Assembly (NCBI GenBank): GCA_020736575.1
Contig: JAGPYM010000053.1
Coordinates: 62,001 to 126,000, forward strand
DNA from: Thelonectria olida
Taxonomy: Eukaryota > Ascomycota > Sordariomycetes > Hypocreales > Nectriaceae
DNA length: 64,000 nucleotides
Reading direction: 5' to 3'
Part shown: positions 7,939-19,561 of the stretch, in pieces
Layout of the letters: every line of letters starts with the position of its first letter
Numbering within the stretch: position 1 is the stretch's first letter
Translations under genes and position numbers: made by a program
The notes under the pieces: model-generated
Database searches by the model: none
What the model was told of the DNA's origin: nothing
The model's input: only the letters and a program-made list of their open reading frames with translations

Positions 7939-10627
7939 CTACTCAACACCAATATAAACTATACCTATCTTTCGCTTAGGCTCTTTCCCCCCAAGATAAC
8001 TACTCCAAAAGACTAACTCAGCATTCGAGGGCCTTAGCACAGCAGCCACAGACAACTTGTTGTTATTCGCTGGGACGTCGAGCTCGTTGATGGCGGCAAA
8101 AGTCTTCGGGTCTTTGCTAAAGCGCCCCGTATCAAAATTTCTCGAGTAAGTGCAATCGTCCATGTCAAGAGTTTCATTCCCGACCTTGACTACGCCGTCA
8201 TACTCACGCGACCATGCCACCCAAGCGACACGAGCGTCTTCGAACTGACAACCATCCCACGTCTCAATACAGATCTTCATCCCTGTTTGTGAGATCTCTG
8301 AAATATATGTTTTGAGCTTACGGTGGCCGTGTGGCTGGGAAATCTCAGTGAACCAAACACCTGCCCTGGGACTAGTGGGGAAGGGCTTGTCGAACGTAAC
8401 AGAGATTGTTGCGTTCTGGGTCGCCACACGGCCCCCAGGGTTCTGGCTGGCGGTAACGAATCCGTGCTGGAATGGAACTTTGCCGTTAGGTAGTACTAAG
8501 ATGCTGGCCTCGAGGTTCCAAGTGTGGTGAAGGATGGATTTGAAGGATAACTTAAATCCCGTTTTAGAAACAGACGAAAGGTCAAGAGCGATACGGGGAG
8601 AATCGCTAGCTGCAACTTCGATGGCTCGGAAGCCGTAGAGAATGGTTGGGACGATGGGAAGAGGCTTGGCAAAGCTTTTCTCAACCGAGGCGACGCGGCC
8701 GGGGACGTCATCTTTCCATCCAAATTCGTCTCGGCAACTGATGTACATGGATTCCGGCTCGGTGATAATGGTCGAGGGGTCTGGTTCGGCAGGTTTGGTT
8801 ACGGTACCGGAGGTTCCCTGAGCAATGTTAGCAAGAAGGCTTCTGATGTTGAGGACGGGCAATGATTGAACCTGTTTGTTATCCACCACCGCAGCTTTCG
8901 GGTCCTCGTGGCCTGCTGTGTCTGTGTCTTTGCCCTTACTTTTACCCCAATTCAGGTCGTCCGAAGGCGGTGGGATTGCAAGCATCACGTCGCCCCCAGG
9001 GAGCTTTGGCTGTGTTCCGGGAGATGGTGTGTCAACAACAGGGGCGGGGATGGGTTTTGGTACTGGCAGCCAACTCCTCCAAAACTCCGCAGGAATCAAG
9101 CTAGAAAAGTCGAATTCTAGCAACGGTGCTGGGGTTTTGTGAGCTGGGTGTGGGCCTGCCCCAACAGCTCGAGAAAAACTTGACGTCTCCTTTGCTGCTG
9201 GGTGCATCGCGGGAGGAACTTTCACATAGGTAGACGGCGGCTTGGCTTCGTCTGCTGAAGTTCCTATGGCTCGCTTGATGAGTCTGCTCACGATATCGGT
9301 GCAGCGACCATTTCCCCATTCCCTTTGGCGCGTAAGAATATCTGGATCACGGCTGAGAACGCCAATGGCCTCAATGATCTTTGCCTGCTCTTTCCGCATC
9401 GCAAAGCGAACACTCAAGAGTGTAGCAACAGACGTGTCAAGTGCATCGGGGTCCTCGACAGCCTGGTAACTTGCTGGATCGTCGATGACTTGCTGGACAT
9501 ACTTGAGAAGAACTTTGTAGTCCATGTAGCTATCGAAGAGCTCAGCGGTGTAGCTGCCGACTTGATCATACTCGAGGAACTTGAACAGCTTGTAGCTGGA
9601 CCACTCGATGAACGATCTGTTTGACTTGTACTTTGTCAGGATTGCCCAAGTTCGTTGGGGGCGCTCAGAAACCCTCTGGGGAAACGCAGCAGCAGCCGCG
9701 AATACGGAGTCAATGTCCCATGATGTCTTCTCTATTACCAGAGTTAGTAAGGCGCATTCGACACGAGACACGGTAAATACAAACCATTTTTGATCTGACC
9801 ACCGCCCATCCAAGCGACATGGATATGACTCTCAGTATTTTCGAATGTGGATGCGGAGCCGTTGGATGAGAGTGAATCGTAGGTGTTAAGGGTGAACTCT
9901 GTGGAAGGCTTGTCGTTTGTACTGTCAACATTGGCCTTGATTTTGTTGACAGTCAGCTCAACATTGCTTCGATCAAGCACCTTGATCGAAATGATGCCGG
10001 TGAACTCGCCACCCTGGATGAAGCCCGAGATGTAAGAGTCACCGTAGGCATCGTTGAGCATTTGTGATCCAGGTTCGATGCCGTCCATCGCGATGAATTT
10101 AGCATTACTCTTGATCAGAGTCGTTTGGTTGGTTACTTTGACTGTAACAACAATGTTGACGTCGGCAGACTTGAACGTGGCCTCGTCAACAGTCGAGTTT
10201 GAGCCGCTGACAGTGACGTTGCCTTTCTTGATGGAAGAACAATACGAAATGTTCATGCTTTCGACAACATCACTGAGCTTCTCAACAACTCTGGCCGAGT
10301 ATGAAACCACCTGGTGCCTGTTAGTTATTTCTTGTCGACCGCTGATCACTCTTGAACGTACCTGCGAGGGCCTCTCGATTGTCCGAGTCGAGCTTTTCCC
10401 ATCGCCTTCTCCATTAGTTTCAACGGCAACAGCTCCATCAATACAAAGTTCATGGGCTGCACGATGAGGTTAGCATGCGATGCACTGCGTTACTACAACT
10501 TGGTGTTGCATACTGTACGAGTTGAAACTGTCAAGCACGTTAGTGACGATCAGGTAGACAGGCGATACGAAACGTACCCTTGCCCGAGGCGCATGGCATC
10601 ATTGTACGGCGCAAGGAGCATACTCAT
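7939..10627 (-). CDS. MACPF-like protein with three C-terminal H-type lectin domains
   Basis: Five exons: 10627-10578, 10527-10514, 10456-10362, 10310-9785 and 9731-7939. They total 2478 nt, an exact 825-codon frame plus stop. The start was chosen because exon 1 and a 14-nt exon 2 give an uninterrupted N-terminus, all with GT-AG splice sites. Residues ~54-200 form a beta-rich domain with YGDSYISGFIQGG (142-154), resembling the Y-G-x-x-Y-x6-GG signature of perforin-like folds. A helical middle and a Pro-rich linker follow. Three repeats at ~576-643, 666-739 and 761-823 carry the F-x-KPFP/LPxxP start and the VAWVAWS/VFWSS end typical of H-type lectins, which bind GalNAc-like sugars. No signal peptide. 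The next gene upstream is divergent and encodes a MACPF protein, so a joint membrane-targeting or pore-forming role is plausible but inferred. Confidence 0.75.
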
Positions 10628-10746
10628 GTTTGCAGGGGACGTGAGTAATTCTTCCTATGTGCAAATCAAGGTAGAACTACTCAGGGAAAGAATATGAAGT
10701 TGTTGATTTGCTTGGGACGTGTAAGCTTGAGGTTAATGAGGAGCCT

Positions 10747-10753
10747 GATATAT
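10747..10753 (-). promoter_or_regulatory. Possible TATA element of the lectin/MACPF-like gene
   Basis: A TATATAT run lies about 120 bp upstream of the ATG at 10627 in the minus orientation. Position and sequence fit a core promoter, but the match is short. Confidence 0.3.
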
Positions 10754-11637
10754 ACCGATCTTGCAAGTGTTTAATCGAAGCAACTGGGCGACAGAGGCCG
10801 TGGTAGTAGGGTTGCCCAGACACAGCTATGCCGCATACCCGGGACGGAGCAAGATGTGAATGGTGGCGTATTCCACTCTCCCTGAGAGATGCATGGCCGG
10901 CGTCATAGGCGTGGTCTGATAATTGTGTTTCTCGCCTTGCTGAGGAAACAAATACGGAAAGGTTCGCGTCATGACACGAAGCGGTCGATCTAGCTTCAGA
11001 CTTGGAGCGTCTCGGCTCGGGCCTGGCCCGACCCAGAGCGCCACGAGGCTGGACCTAGCTCTAAACCCACAACATTAATGTAAGTTAGAGATAGATGGTC
11101 TCACATAGCTCTTCCACCGAACTCACCCCAATACTGAGTAAGACAAATATTGGATTACTATTCCCAATAGTTCAGGTAGACCATTCCAGCTCATAACTGA
11201 GTCACAGATCAGCCAGCCACATGTTACCCGCTCAGCTCCCCAGGCCTCGCTGGCTATCTGGCGGCCCAATAGTTCTTCCTTTAGCCTCTAGATGCCGTTC
11301 TAGATTTGTAACTATTTAGTTTCTGGGACCTGGTAAATACTTCTCGGCCAACTATACGCCCTAAGGAGAGAGACTACCCATGGCAGGAATGTTCGAGACC
11401 ACCGCCTTGCCGTGAGTCCCGCACTCCACGTATTCATGCACTCTCGATGCATTAGCGGGGTGACGTTGGTCTGGACAATTCAAAACCAGACCTTGGTTGG
11501 AACATCGTTGAAGACGTTGATGTCGTTCCCGCCTTATTAACTACCATCATTCTACATTACCCAACTTCCTGTCAAGAAAAATCTCACAACATCTTTGTTT
11601 CGGTTCCGTCACCAACAAACTTCTAATTCTTTCTACC
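10754..11637. other. Shared divergent upstream region
   Basis: About 0.9 kb separates the TATA-like element of the minus-strand lectin gene from the plus-strand MACPF gene. No coding frame is supported. Both promoters must lie here or just inside it, so coordinated expression is possible. I did not find a convincing inverted repeat or regulator site. Confidence 0.4.
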
Positions 11638-14600
11638 ATGTCGTCAAAGGAGGAAGAAGGCCCTCTACACTTGGCGGAGTCAGATGCTCCCAGAGCGCGA
11701 TCCTCAGCCAAAGTCTTTGCGGCTTCGGGCACAGCTTCGAGGTTTGCATCGGGCCATTCTAAAGTCTCCAGCTCCTCGGCGCTTTCCAATGCAAAATCCA
11801 AGGCTGAAGATCAAGAAGAGGAGCTAGAGGCTGAGGAACAAGAGAGGAAGGCAGAGGCTGAGGAACAAAAGAAGAAGGCAGAGACTGAGGAGCAAGCAAA
11901 GAAGACAGAGGCTGAGAATGAAGAAAAGAAGCCAGGGGTTGAGACAACTGAACCCGAAGTGCCGTCGTTGCATTCAGGTTCCCAGCAGTTGCATGGGTCT
12001 GCACCGCGTCCAGAATCTCACAAAGACGCTGCGACGGAGGGCTTGGACAGTGGCAATGAAAATGACGACAAGAATACTGACGCCAAGGACGATGGCAACA
12101 AGGGCGGTGATGTTGACAACAAGGATGTCGATGCCACTGACAACGACAAAAAGGATGATGATGCTGATGCAAAGACGAAAGCGGACACCGACCCATCCGA
12201 CAACGTCGAAAACAAAGATGCAAAGACAGGTGACAACGACCCAGATGGAGGGAATCCCAAACCGAAGAAGCTTCGTTACAAAAAGAAACTGGTCAGTTCT
12301 TCCTTGCACGTCATGTCATGTCGATGCCGCTGACGTGGGTTTCTCAGGGCGTTGACGACTTTCTCAATGCGCCACCCAAAAAGGCCAGGAGGTGGAGAGA
12401 GAAGCAAAGGAATTGGGAAGCAGACCCAGATGACTACACTGTCCAGAAGGGGCTGAGTTGGTACGATAAGTGAGTCGCTCCTTCAAGCAACACTGACTAG
12501 GCCACCACTGACCAGCCCAGACAAGCCTCTCAGCTGGGCGAGGACGAATGGGAAGAAGTTCTCGAGAACTGCGGAGCCATGTACGGTTGGTGTATCGACC
12601 GCACAAGTAAACGAATTGTTCGCGCACCAAAGCCTGGTGAGTTGTCTGAGCGAGTTCCTCCGAAGAGTTCCGTTGACCTTTATGAAGCATTTCAATTGAA
12701 AACGATTCCTCCGCCGGCAAACGCCCCAGCAACAGCATCAGCAGCGTCGACTGATGACGAGAGTGACGGGGACGACAGTGGAAGTGACACGGAGTCGTCA
12801 AACAAAGCTGCAGGGCAATCCAGCACGGCACCGTCATCTCCAACATCTCCGACAACTCCAACAACCTCTTCTTCGTCAAATGCCACGCCAAGCACAACCA
12901 ACTCGAGTGGGAGTGTGAGCGTCGATGCGCTGGGGTCGTCAATCACTGTGTCCGTCAGCGGCAAAGATGCCCATGTTTCCATTGTTCCAGCTTCCGCACA
13001 AACCAGTTCTCAGTCGGGTAACGGGAATGCTGGGACAACCTCTGCTGCCGCCTCCAATGCGTCAGGGTCGGATACCGAAGACAGCTCAGGTGACGAGCAG
13101 CAGCCTCCACAGCCAACAAAGATGCTGCCTAGTTTCAGCGTCAACGACAATTCGAACATCGATGTCATCGTTAGCTCCCATGAGTTCCAGACCAGCATGG
13201 CAACCAACGACTTCAGTGCCTCGTCCACCGAGGCCTCCCTCTCGGGCAGTTACGGGCCCATCTCCGCAAGCGTCAGCTACTCGCATGACAGCACGAGTAG
13301 TTCTTCGGCTTCGAACACATCTGATCAATACCACAAGACCATGATCGCCAAGTATTCGGTATGTGTCATCCCTTGATTTCGCGTAGGTGCGGTGCTAACT
13401 CTACTAGTTCCCTCGCGTGGACTTATTCCTCGATTCATCGTGCCTGGAGCCGACACTGGAACTCCAGCAAGCCATTACAAAGGTTCAAACCAGCAAGAAT
13501 ATCAAAGACCTGCGTCAACTTCGTCGCGACTTTGGGTATCTGTTTTGCAAACAGCTCACGCTTGGAGGCCGGCTTCAAACGTTGCAACTGATGGATCAAA
13601 GCTTGAAAACATCGGAACAGGAGCAAAAGCAATCCTTGAAAACCTCCGTTGGCCTCGCCATATCCTCTCCCCAGGCTTCCGCATCGGCCAGCCACACGCA
13701 GGAATCAGGCTCTGCCAACTCCAGCTCCCAAACCCAATCAGATAAATCTGAACAGCACGCGTTTGACGCAATGGGCGGCGATACTCTGCTGGCATCTAAC
13801 CCCACCGCCTGGGTTCATACAGTCGGAAGATACAGGAACTGGCGTGTGATCAATGTGAGTTCCCCCCTGCAAATCACCATGTTTTCATCAACATTCTTAC
13901 CATTCAACAGCGAGATGCCTTGATTCTCATGTCCGATGCCATTTCCGACATGGCCGGCTTCGAACATACAAGGTCTTGGTTCTCACAAGCCGTTCCGGCA
14001 CTCAGCAAGTACATTGAGTTCACTGATAATCCCACCAAAAAGATTCGTCTCAGGCTCATGTCTCCCAACCACCATCTCTGTCTCTCATACAAGATGAATT
14101 CCCAGGATCCCGATTATGCTCTTCCGCCGAATTATTATTTCGGCCATAGACCGCTCTCAACAGTGATGCCTATAGCTTTGGACAAACAAGATTCTCAAGT
14201 ATGGGGTTCTCTCATCTTGCCTGGCCCTCGACCAGAGTTCTTATTCAGCCCAGGAAGGTATGAAGAGCTCAACACATGGCATATTTGCTGCAATCAATAA
14301 CACCGTCGTCTAGTTATCGTGCTCCAGCAATCTATGGATACGCCGCCAACAAGGTAGGCCAGTCTCTATACGGCACAACATACGATGCAGAGTTTATGAG
14401 CACAGTTTGGAGTATCACGTCGCCATTTGACGATGCTCTGTGCCATGGATCACGAGTGACCATCCAATCCAACTCAGTTAGAACTGGGCCATCACCTGTC
14501 AATGCTGTAGGGAACTCAAAGTCTCAAAATGTCCGCTATATCTTGCTAACACGTAAAAGCAATCTGCACCCGCAGCACAAAATGAACTCTCAATATCATC

Positions 14601-15370
14601 CTCTATTCCTTTGGTATCGTCTCTCGTCGTATTCCGCAATCAACAAGGAGTCTTTTTGCCCGGCATGTCGGACAGCAAGGACGTCCATATTTGGCGCATC
14701 TTGAAGAAAGGAGCCCCTCCCGAAAGCAAAGCCAATATCTCCGAGGGCGATGAGATACTACTTTCTTGGTGTTTCCAGGATCAGTACTGTGGCTATCGGG
14801 ATTTCACCGAAGACGTATTTGGACGACGTCGAACTTCTGCGCCCCCTGAGACGAAAAGCTCGGTACTGTACATGAAACTTCCATGGCCTCGATTCGAACC
14901 CGTCGAAAGTCTGCCTGATCAACAGGATCCTCTCCCAAACAGCCTGATGATGAGCGAAGTATCGCTGCCACCGGACAACCCCAACTTCGTCACACAAGAT
15001 CAAATACGGGTCATCGCAGGGGACAAGGATCAGATGAAAGACATTCTAGTGGAAGACTGCATCTTCCGACTGGATCTTGTCAAGAACCACGGCCGTGGTG
15101 ACGTGGATGATTATTTGTTGCAGGGAGTCAGCCAAGTAGCAATTTTTGCTTCTACCATCGCAAATGAAGAAAAAGCGAAGCTCGAGCGCATCCAGCAAGA
15201 GCAACGAGAGCGTGATGAGGAGATGAGACAGCGAGAAGAAGATAAAGAGAGGGAAGCACACGAGACGGACTTTGCAACTGGAGTTTCAGATGCTGTAAGT
15301 GGTTCAACAAGGGCGTGGTTTTCTTTACTAACATGATGAATAGGTCGGGGGCTTCCTTTCATTTTTTTAG
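11638..15370 (+). CDS. Large MACPF (perforin-like) domain protein
   Basis: Eight exons: 11638-12291, 12348-12469, 12521-13358, 13408-13854, 13911-14257, 14314-14476, 14560-15294 and 15344-15370. They sum to 3333 nt (1110 aa) in one frame. Residues ~50-215 are a charged Glu/Lys-rich then Asp/Asn/Lys-rich segment. The next ~230 residues are Ser/Thr-rich low complexity. The MACPF region starts near ISASVSYSHDSTSSSS, continues with FPRVDLFLD (539 on) and holds FGYLFCKQLTLGG (580-592), the perforin signature pattern. A C-terminal globular part (FLPGMSDSKDVHIW) ends in a Lys/Glu/Arg coiled coil and a short hydrophobic GGFLSFF tail. No signal peptide is seen. MACPF proteins oligomerise into membrane pores. 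The divergent neighbour carries lectin domains. Confidence 0.75.
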
Positions 15371-16390
15371 AGGACAGGAGGGTATTCTAGGATGTGTCAC
15401 TCGTGTGGTATTGAAACAATTCTATCATTCAAAATCCCAGTCTCTAGGTCTAGTGTTTTCATCACCTGTCTTTGGAGCTACCACACGTATATTTCAAGTC
15501 GTGAGGCATGTTCTTGACTCTATGAGGCTTCTCTCACTACGTGGCAAGACCTCCTAGCCTCGAATTAATGCCATCAATGTGTTCTTATCTAAGAGAAAGT
15601 CAGAAGATATAACTTCACTCCTCATACACGAGACTTGAATGTAGGTTTTCCGAATGATAGAAATGAACCCGCTTTCCACTCAAGTCTGGCAGAGGTCCTT
15701 TTTACTTAGAAAGAGAGCCAGGCTCTTTAACAATAACAATCCCATTAAGGGCCTTGACCTCTCACTGATAAAGTAGACAGAACACCTCGCCAAATTTAAA
15801 ATAGAGTACGGAATTCATCTCCACGCCATCAGTCAGAGCGTTAGATTGAAATGGCGAACCACTGGTCTCATTCGTCTTTCCCCAGCCCCTCAACGAGGCA
15901 GGAAAAAGCAGTCAACGTTCCAACTGAACTGCAGAGCATGTCGTTGCGAGTACATTATAAATCAATAGTTCCTAAGCTAAGGCATGTCCTGTCAATAGTT
16001 AAGTAAACACGAGATATGTGTGGGCTAGGCGTTTTCAGCTCGACGGCTTGTGATCCATCAAGCCGCAATCAGATGAGGATTCAGTGATCTAGAATTCCTG
16101 TCAGCCTGAGCCAGTGGCAAAAAAATCGACTAATACTAGACTATTGACATGTGGCGACCTGAATCTTCCAGTTGGAATATGGGCTTGGAGCCATTAGGCC
16201 ATAAACCAGCCACATTATCAAACGGGGGTTCAGCTTTCCATGGGACAAGCTACCTTCAGTACGGGGTTGAGAAACTAGCGAACCGCTAATTCGATCGAGA
16301 CCGACCTACCCTTGTCGGAAGTTATCTCATGGCGGCCTGAGCAAAAAGTGATCTTGTTGTGACTGAGGTTTCTAAAGCGGGTAACAAAGG
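15371..16390. other. Intergenic stretch, nothing supported
   Basis: No coding frame, repeat or RNA gene could be supported between the MACPF stop and the TATA element of the small His-rich gene. Confidence 0.4.
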
Positions 16391-16397
16391 TATAAAT
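16391..16397 (+). promoter_or_regulatory. TATA box of the small His-rich gene
   Basis: TATAAAT lies 102 bp upstream of the ATG at 16493, followed by a C-rich tract and a GCCATGG start context. Together these support the gene model. Confidence 0.55.
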
Positions 16398-16492
16398 TCC
16401 CCCCTCCCAGAATCACTTCGATAACTTGATCATTCGCAAGTGCCCCGTAACATTCTGAACCTACCCTTGATTTAACTTTCGAAATATTCGCC

Positions 16493-17165
16493 ATGGAAAA
16501 AAGTGAGTGAGCTCTACTATCCGACTAGGGTATTATTTGTGACTCCCATGAACTCTCTTCTCACTGTCGATTTCAATATAGAACAGCCGAGTCACCAAGG
16601 TCACACTCAATCGAGTCTCAATCATGTTCGGCCTAAGCGTAAGTGAATCCTAGTCCGTTGGGATTGAAACATTGCCAGAGAAAATGCTATAAGCTTCTCT
16701 ATTAAACTCACCACCCTTGCTTTAGCTCAAACCGAAAACCACCCCAACAATAAGAAACATCCTGACCTAACTATTAAAGGCAAGGCAGCTACACTACACG
16801 AACGTAAGTAAAGACAAGTCCATGAGGATCGGACTATCTCCTCAGAAACCACTGTGTGCTTCTGTACTAAATTCACAACTCTAGCTATCCATCAGGACGA
16901 AAACGAGCATCCAAACAAGCATGGGGCTGAACCCAAACTGGGTAACACCGACACCAAAGGATCACAGCATCCCGGGGGGGAGCATGACGCGGGGGACGAG
17001 CATAAGGCCGATGGTGAAAAACCTAAACCGGAGGCCCATGGCACTGAGAACCACGAACAGCATCAGATCGAGGGAGTCCACCACGGAACTGCTAGTGTTC
17101 CTAAAACTAGTCACACGGCCCCTCATCCTCCACCAGGTGCTGCAACTTCTGCGCACAAGAAGTGA
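16493..17165 (+). CDS. Small His-rich disordered protein with phase-1 mini-exons
   Basis: Four exons: 16493-16502, 16582-16638, 16726-16803 and 16885-17165. They total 426 nt (141 aa). The introns are 79, 87 and 81 nt, all phase 1, with near-perfect donors (GTGAGT, GTAAGT, GTAAGT). The second and third junctions each split a CCT proline codon identically (C|CT), so the internal exons are symmetric and could be duplicated or skipped without changing frame. The product is very hydrophilic, about 14% His, rich in Glu, Lys, Gly and Pro, with no membrane segment or signal peptide and no predicted fold. Motifs such as EHPNKHG, EHDAGDEHK and GVHHG might bind metal, but that is speculation. The family is not recognised. 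Confidence 0.65.
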
Positions 17166-17308
17166 GAACTTGACATGCTTGTGCTAGGAGGTCAGATTTG
17201 CTAAACCGGTCAACATTGGTGCAGATCTTAGTGTCTGTAGCAATTACACCAACTAAACGAACACCCCTCGTTAGCAATGGTTATCTGTTTTCCGCTCAAT
17301 TACATTAC

Positions 17309-17910
17309 TTATGCCAGACTCTGAGGAATCATGTTCTTCGGGGAAAGAAAATACACTGCGCTTTCTGTCCGAGATAACAAACACCGCCTACAGTATGATC
17401 CAACCGTCACTATCCCATCTGTGCCACTTTTAAACCCCTGTAGATGACTCCCAGACGTCCATGTAACTGAAAAGCTACTGAAGTATAATACTTTCGTATC
17501 ACAGGCAAAGTCACCGTCGAAAAAACCGGCTGAGGTTGTGCCAATGTAGATGGTATGCGACACCGAATCCCCGATATGTCTACGTTGTCGCCGGCGGCAA
17601 TAGAGGCATCGGCCTTGGTCTTGTTATACTGACGTTGGGCATTCTGCCTGTTCCTCTTCCATTGTCCATCAGCCTGTTTGTACCATGCTGAACAGAACTC
17701 GCGAGGAAGGGCGCAACCGGAACAGCCCCCGCGCGCATGGAAATGGTCTAGATGTATCATCTCACCAAGACCCCTCCCCAGCGTCCTTTTGCCCCAAAAC
17801 ATACACTGACGCAGAGGATGGTGGAGATGCTCCCCTCTCAGCCCTTGCCCTGCACAGAAGCTGCACTTATCGAGCCACCACTCTATGGCGACTTTCCACC
17901 CGGCAACTTC
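17309..17910 (-). pseudogene. Cys-rich domain relic of a repeat-type element
   Basis: The minus strand reads EWWLDKCSFCAGQG, then after ~40 residues HARGGCSGCALPREFCSAWYK and QWKRNRQNAQRQYN. The W-x3-C-x2-C ... C-x2-C-x4-E-x-C-x2-W arrangement resembles the Cys-rich zinc-binding domain found next to RecQ-like helicase or OrsD-type (DUF3505) proteins of fungal subtelomeric and repeat elements. It has no start, no helicase motifs and decayed flanks. The family assignment comes from memory of the pattern and is tentative. Confidence 0.4.
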
Positions 17911-18189
17911 ATTCTCTGTACCCTAGCACATTTGTATTGGAAGGACTTGACCAGTCAAGACCTCGTCGACCCGACGCCTTTTGCGGTCGTTCGTTGTTTG
18001 CGTTGGGACAAGATCGCTTGGGCGATTCAGGGGCGGCTCGATTCGCGCATCATTAGGAACTAAGGTTCATATAAAGTCAGACACCGAAGTTTGCGCTTTG
18101 TCAGGGCCTAAGGCTTTGCTCTCTAATGGTTCGCTTCGACCCATGAGTCTCTAGCTTTTAACGAGGGTCCGATCTGCGGATGGACCTAT

Positions 18190-18720
18190 GGAGGCTGTTT
18201 ATATTGTAAATAGGTTAAGATTGACTTAGTTTAAGTATAATAAATATAGTTTTAAAAACGAATTAGTACAAATCTTAAATAAGTAAAAATAATAAAACTA
18301 GGAGAAATAGTATTATAATAATTAAAATTAAATAAATTAAATAAAAATATAATTAATTAATTATATATTTACTTATTTAAATATTTATTATTTATTAAAA
18401 TAAGTTTAGTACTAGCATATAATAAAAGTTAATATAAGTAAAACCCAGCCTTGTATCTTTTATAATAAGCTTTTCTATAAAGTTTATTATTAATTTTTAT
18501 ATAAAAATTCTTATTTAGTAAATTTTTCTTATAAGTAGAAAAATATATAAAAGAGTTAATATAATAATAAAAATTACTAATTGTAAAGATTTAAATATTT
18601 ATATAATATTAAAAATTAATAACTATTAAAAAAATCTTAATATATATATATATATATATATATTATCTATTTTTAAATCTAACTACTCTTTCATTTATAG
18701 CAGTTTTTACAACTAATATT
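18190..18720. repeat. AT-rich island with a (TA)n tract
   Basis: About 500 bp are composed almost only of A and T, with stop codons in every frame and an uninterrupted TA dinucleotide run near 18639-18662. Both flanks return sharply to balanced composition. Such islands usually mark old repeats mutated by repeat-induced point mutation (C to T). No coding remnant can be read inside. Confidence 0.6.
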
Positions 18721-18782
18721 AATCGAGTGTGCGAGCCGAGATGTAATAGCCGAGTCCGTTACATGTGCAAATTCGTACAGCG

Positions 18783-19561
18783 CTACAGGCGCGATCGCAA
18801 GTAGTTGAGGAATTGTCTCAATGGCTTCTCCTGCAGGTCCTCGTCGCAGCTACAACTCTCAACGTGCTGGAAGAAACCGCTCATATACACAAATTGCATA
18901 TCGCAAGTTGGGCATTGAAAGTCGAAGTCGGGGTCGTCGCACGTGTACGAGTCGGACTGATGGCAGTCGAATGCTACATCAACGACAAAGTCAAGATCCG
19001 CGCCGGATTCACAAGTCCCGGCTTCTAGATGCAACATCATTGCCGAATGTGAGACGAACTTTCTTGGGCACCCGAAGCACTCGACTCTCTTTTCAAGATG
19101 GGTCTTGTTGTGCTGACAGAATGAGTCAAAGACTGAACCGGCTAGTAAGATTTCACTTGACTTACATTTTCAAGATTTGAAAAGCTACTGAAGTACCGGT
19201 CACACAATTCACATTTGTTGTGCGTGTCAACGTCGTGCTGGGCTAGCTCGCCTGCGTTACTGAAGCGAAGATCACACGGAACGCAAATGTTATGGACCGC
19301 CTCCAAATGATCATTTAGCTGTTCCTCAGAATCGAAATCAGACTCATGAGAACAGTTGTAGCAGACATGGTGCCGGGGAGAGTCGATGATGTGTTGCTGT
19401 TTTGCGTGGGCACGGGGGAAGTGTTTCTGACAGCGCATACAGTACGTCAGCGAGTGCTGACTTTGCAAATGCTGCTGCAGGGAGTCCCAAAAAGAGAAGG
19501 ATATGTTGCAAGGCTTGCAGTTCTCCATCCCGGTTCTAGTTGGATGCAATAAAACCGTCAA
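18783..19561 (-). CDS. C2H2-type zinc-finger protein
   Basis: Two exons, 19561-19166 and 19112-18783, joined by a 53-nt intron (GTAAGT...CTGTCAG), give 241 aa. Finger-like units follow in order: C-KPC-x12-H-x4-H, YCMRC-x12-H, VCYNC...H-x4-H, ICVPC-x12-H-x4-H, KCELC-x12-H-x3-H, ECFGC...H-x-H, and FQCPTCDMQF...H. Spacing varies as in fungal multi-finger proteins of unknown function. The start could be the ATG at 19561 or the internal MENCKPC at 19528. It is likely a nucleic-acid or protein-binding protein. The acidic C-terminal part (DPDFDF, ESCSCDEDL) is unusual. Confidence 0.65.

Noticed and set aside
11759..12309. Minus-strand frames opposite the MACPF N-terminus, one looking membrane-like
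   Set aside because: They come from the complement of Asp/Lys/Glu-rich low-complexity codons, which read as Val/Phe/Leu/Ile runs by chance.
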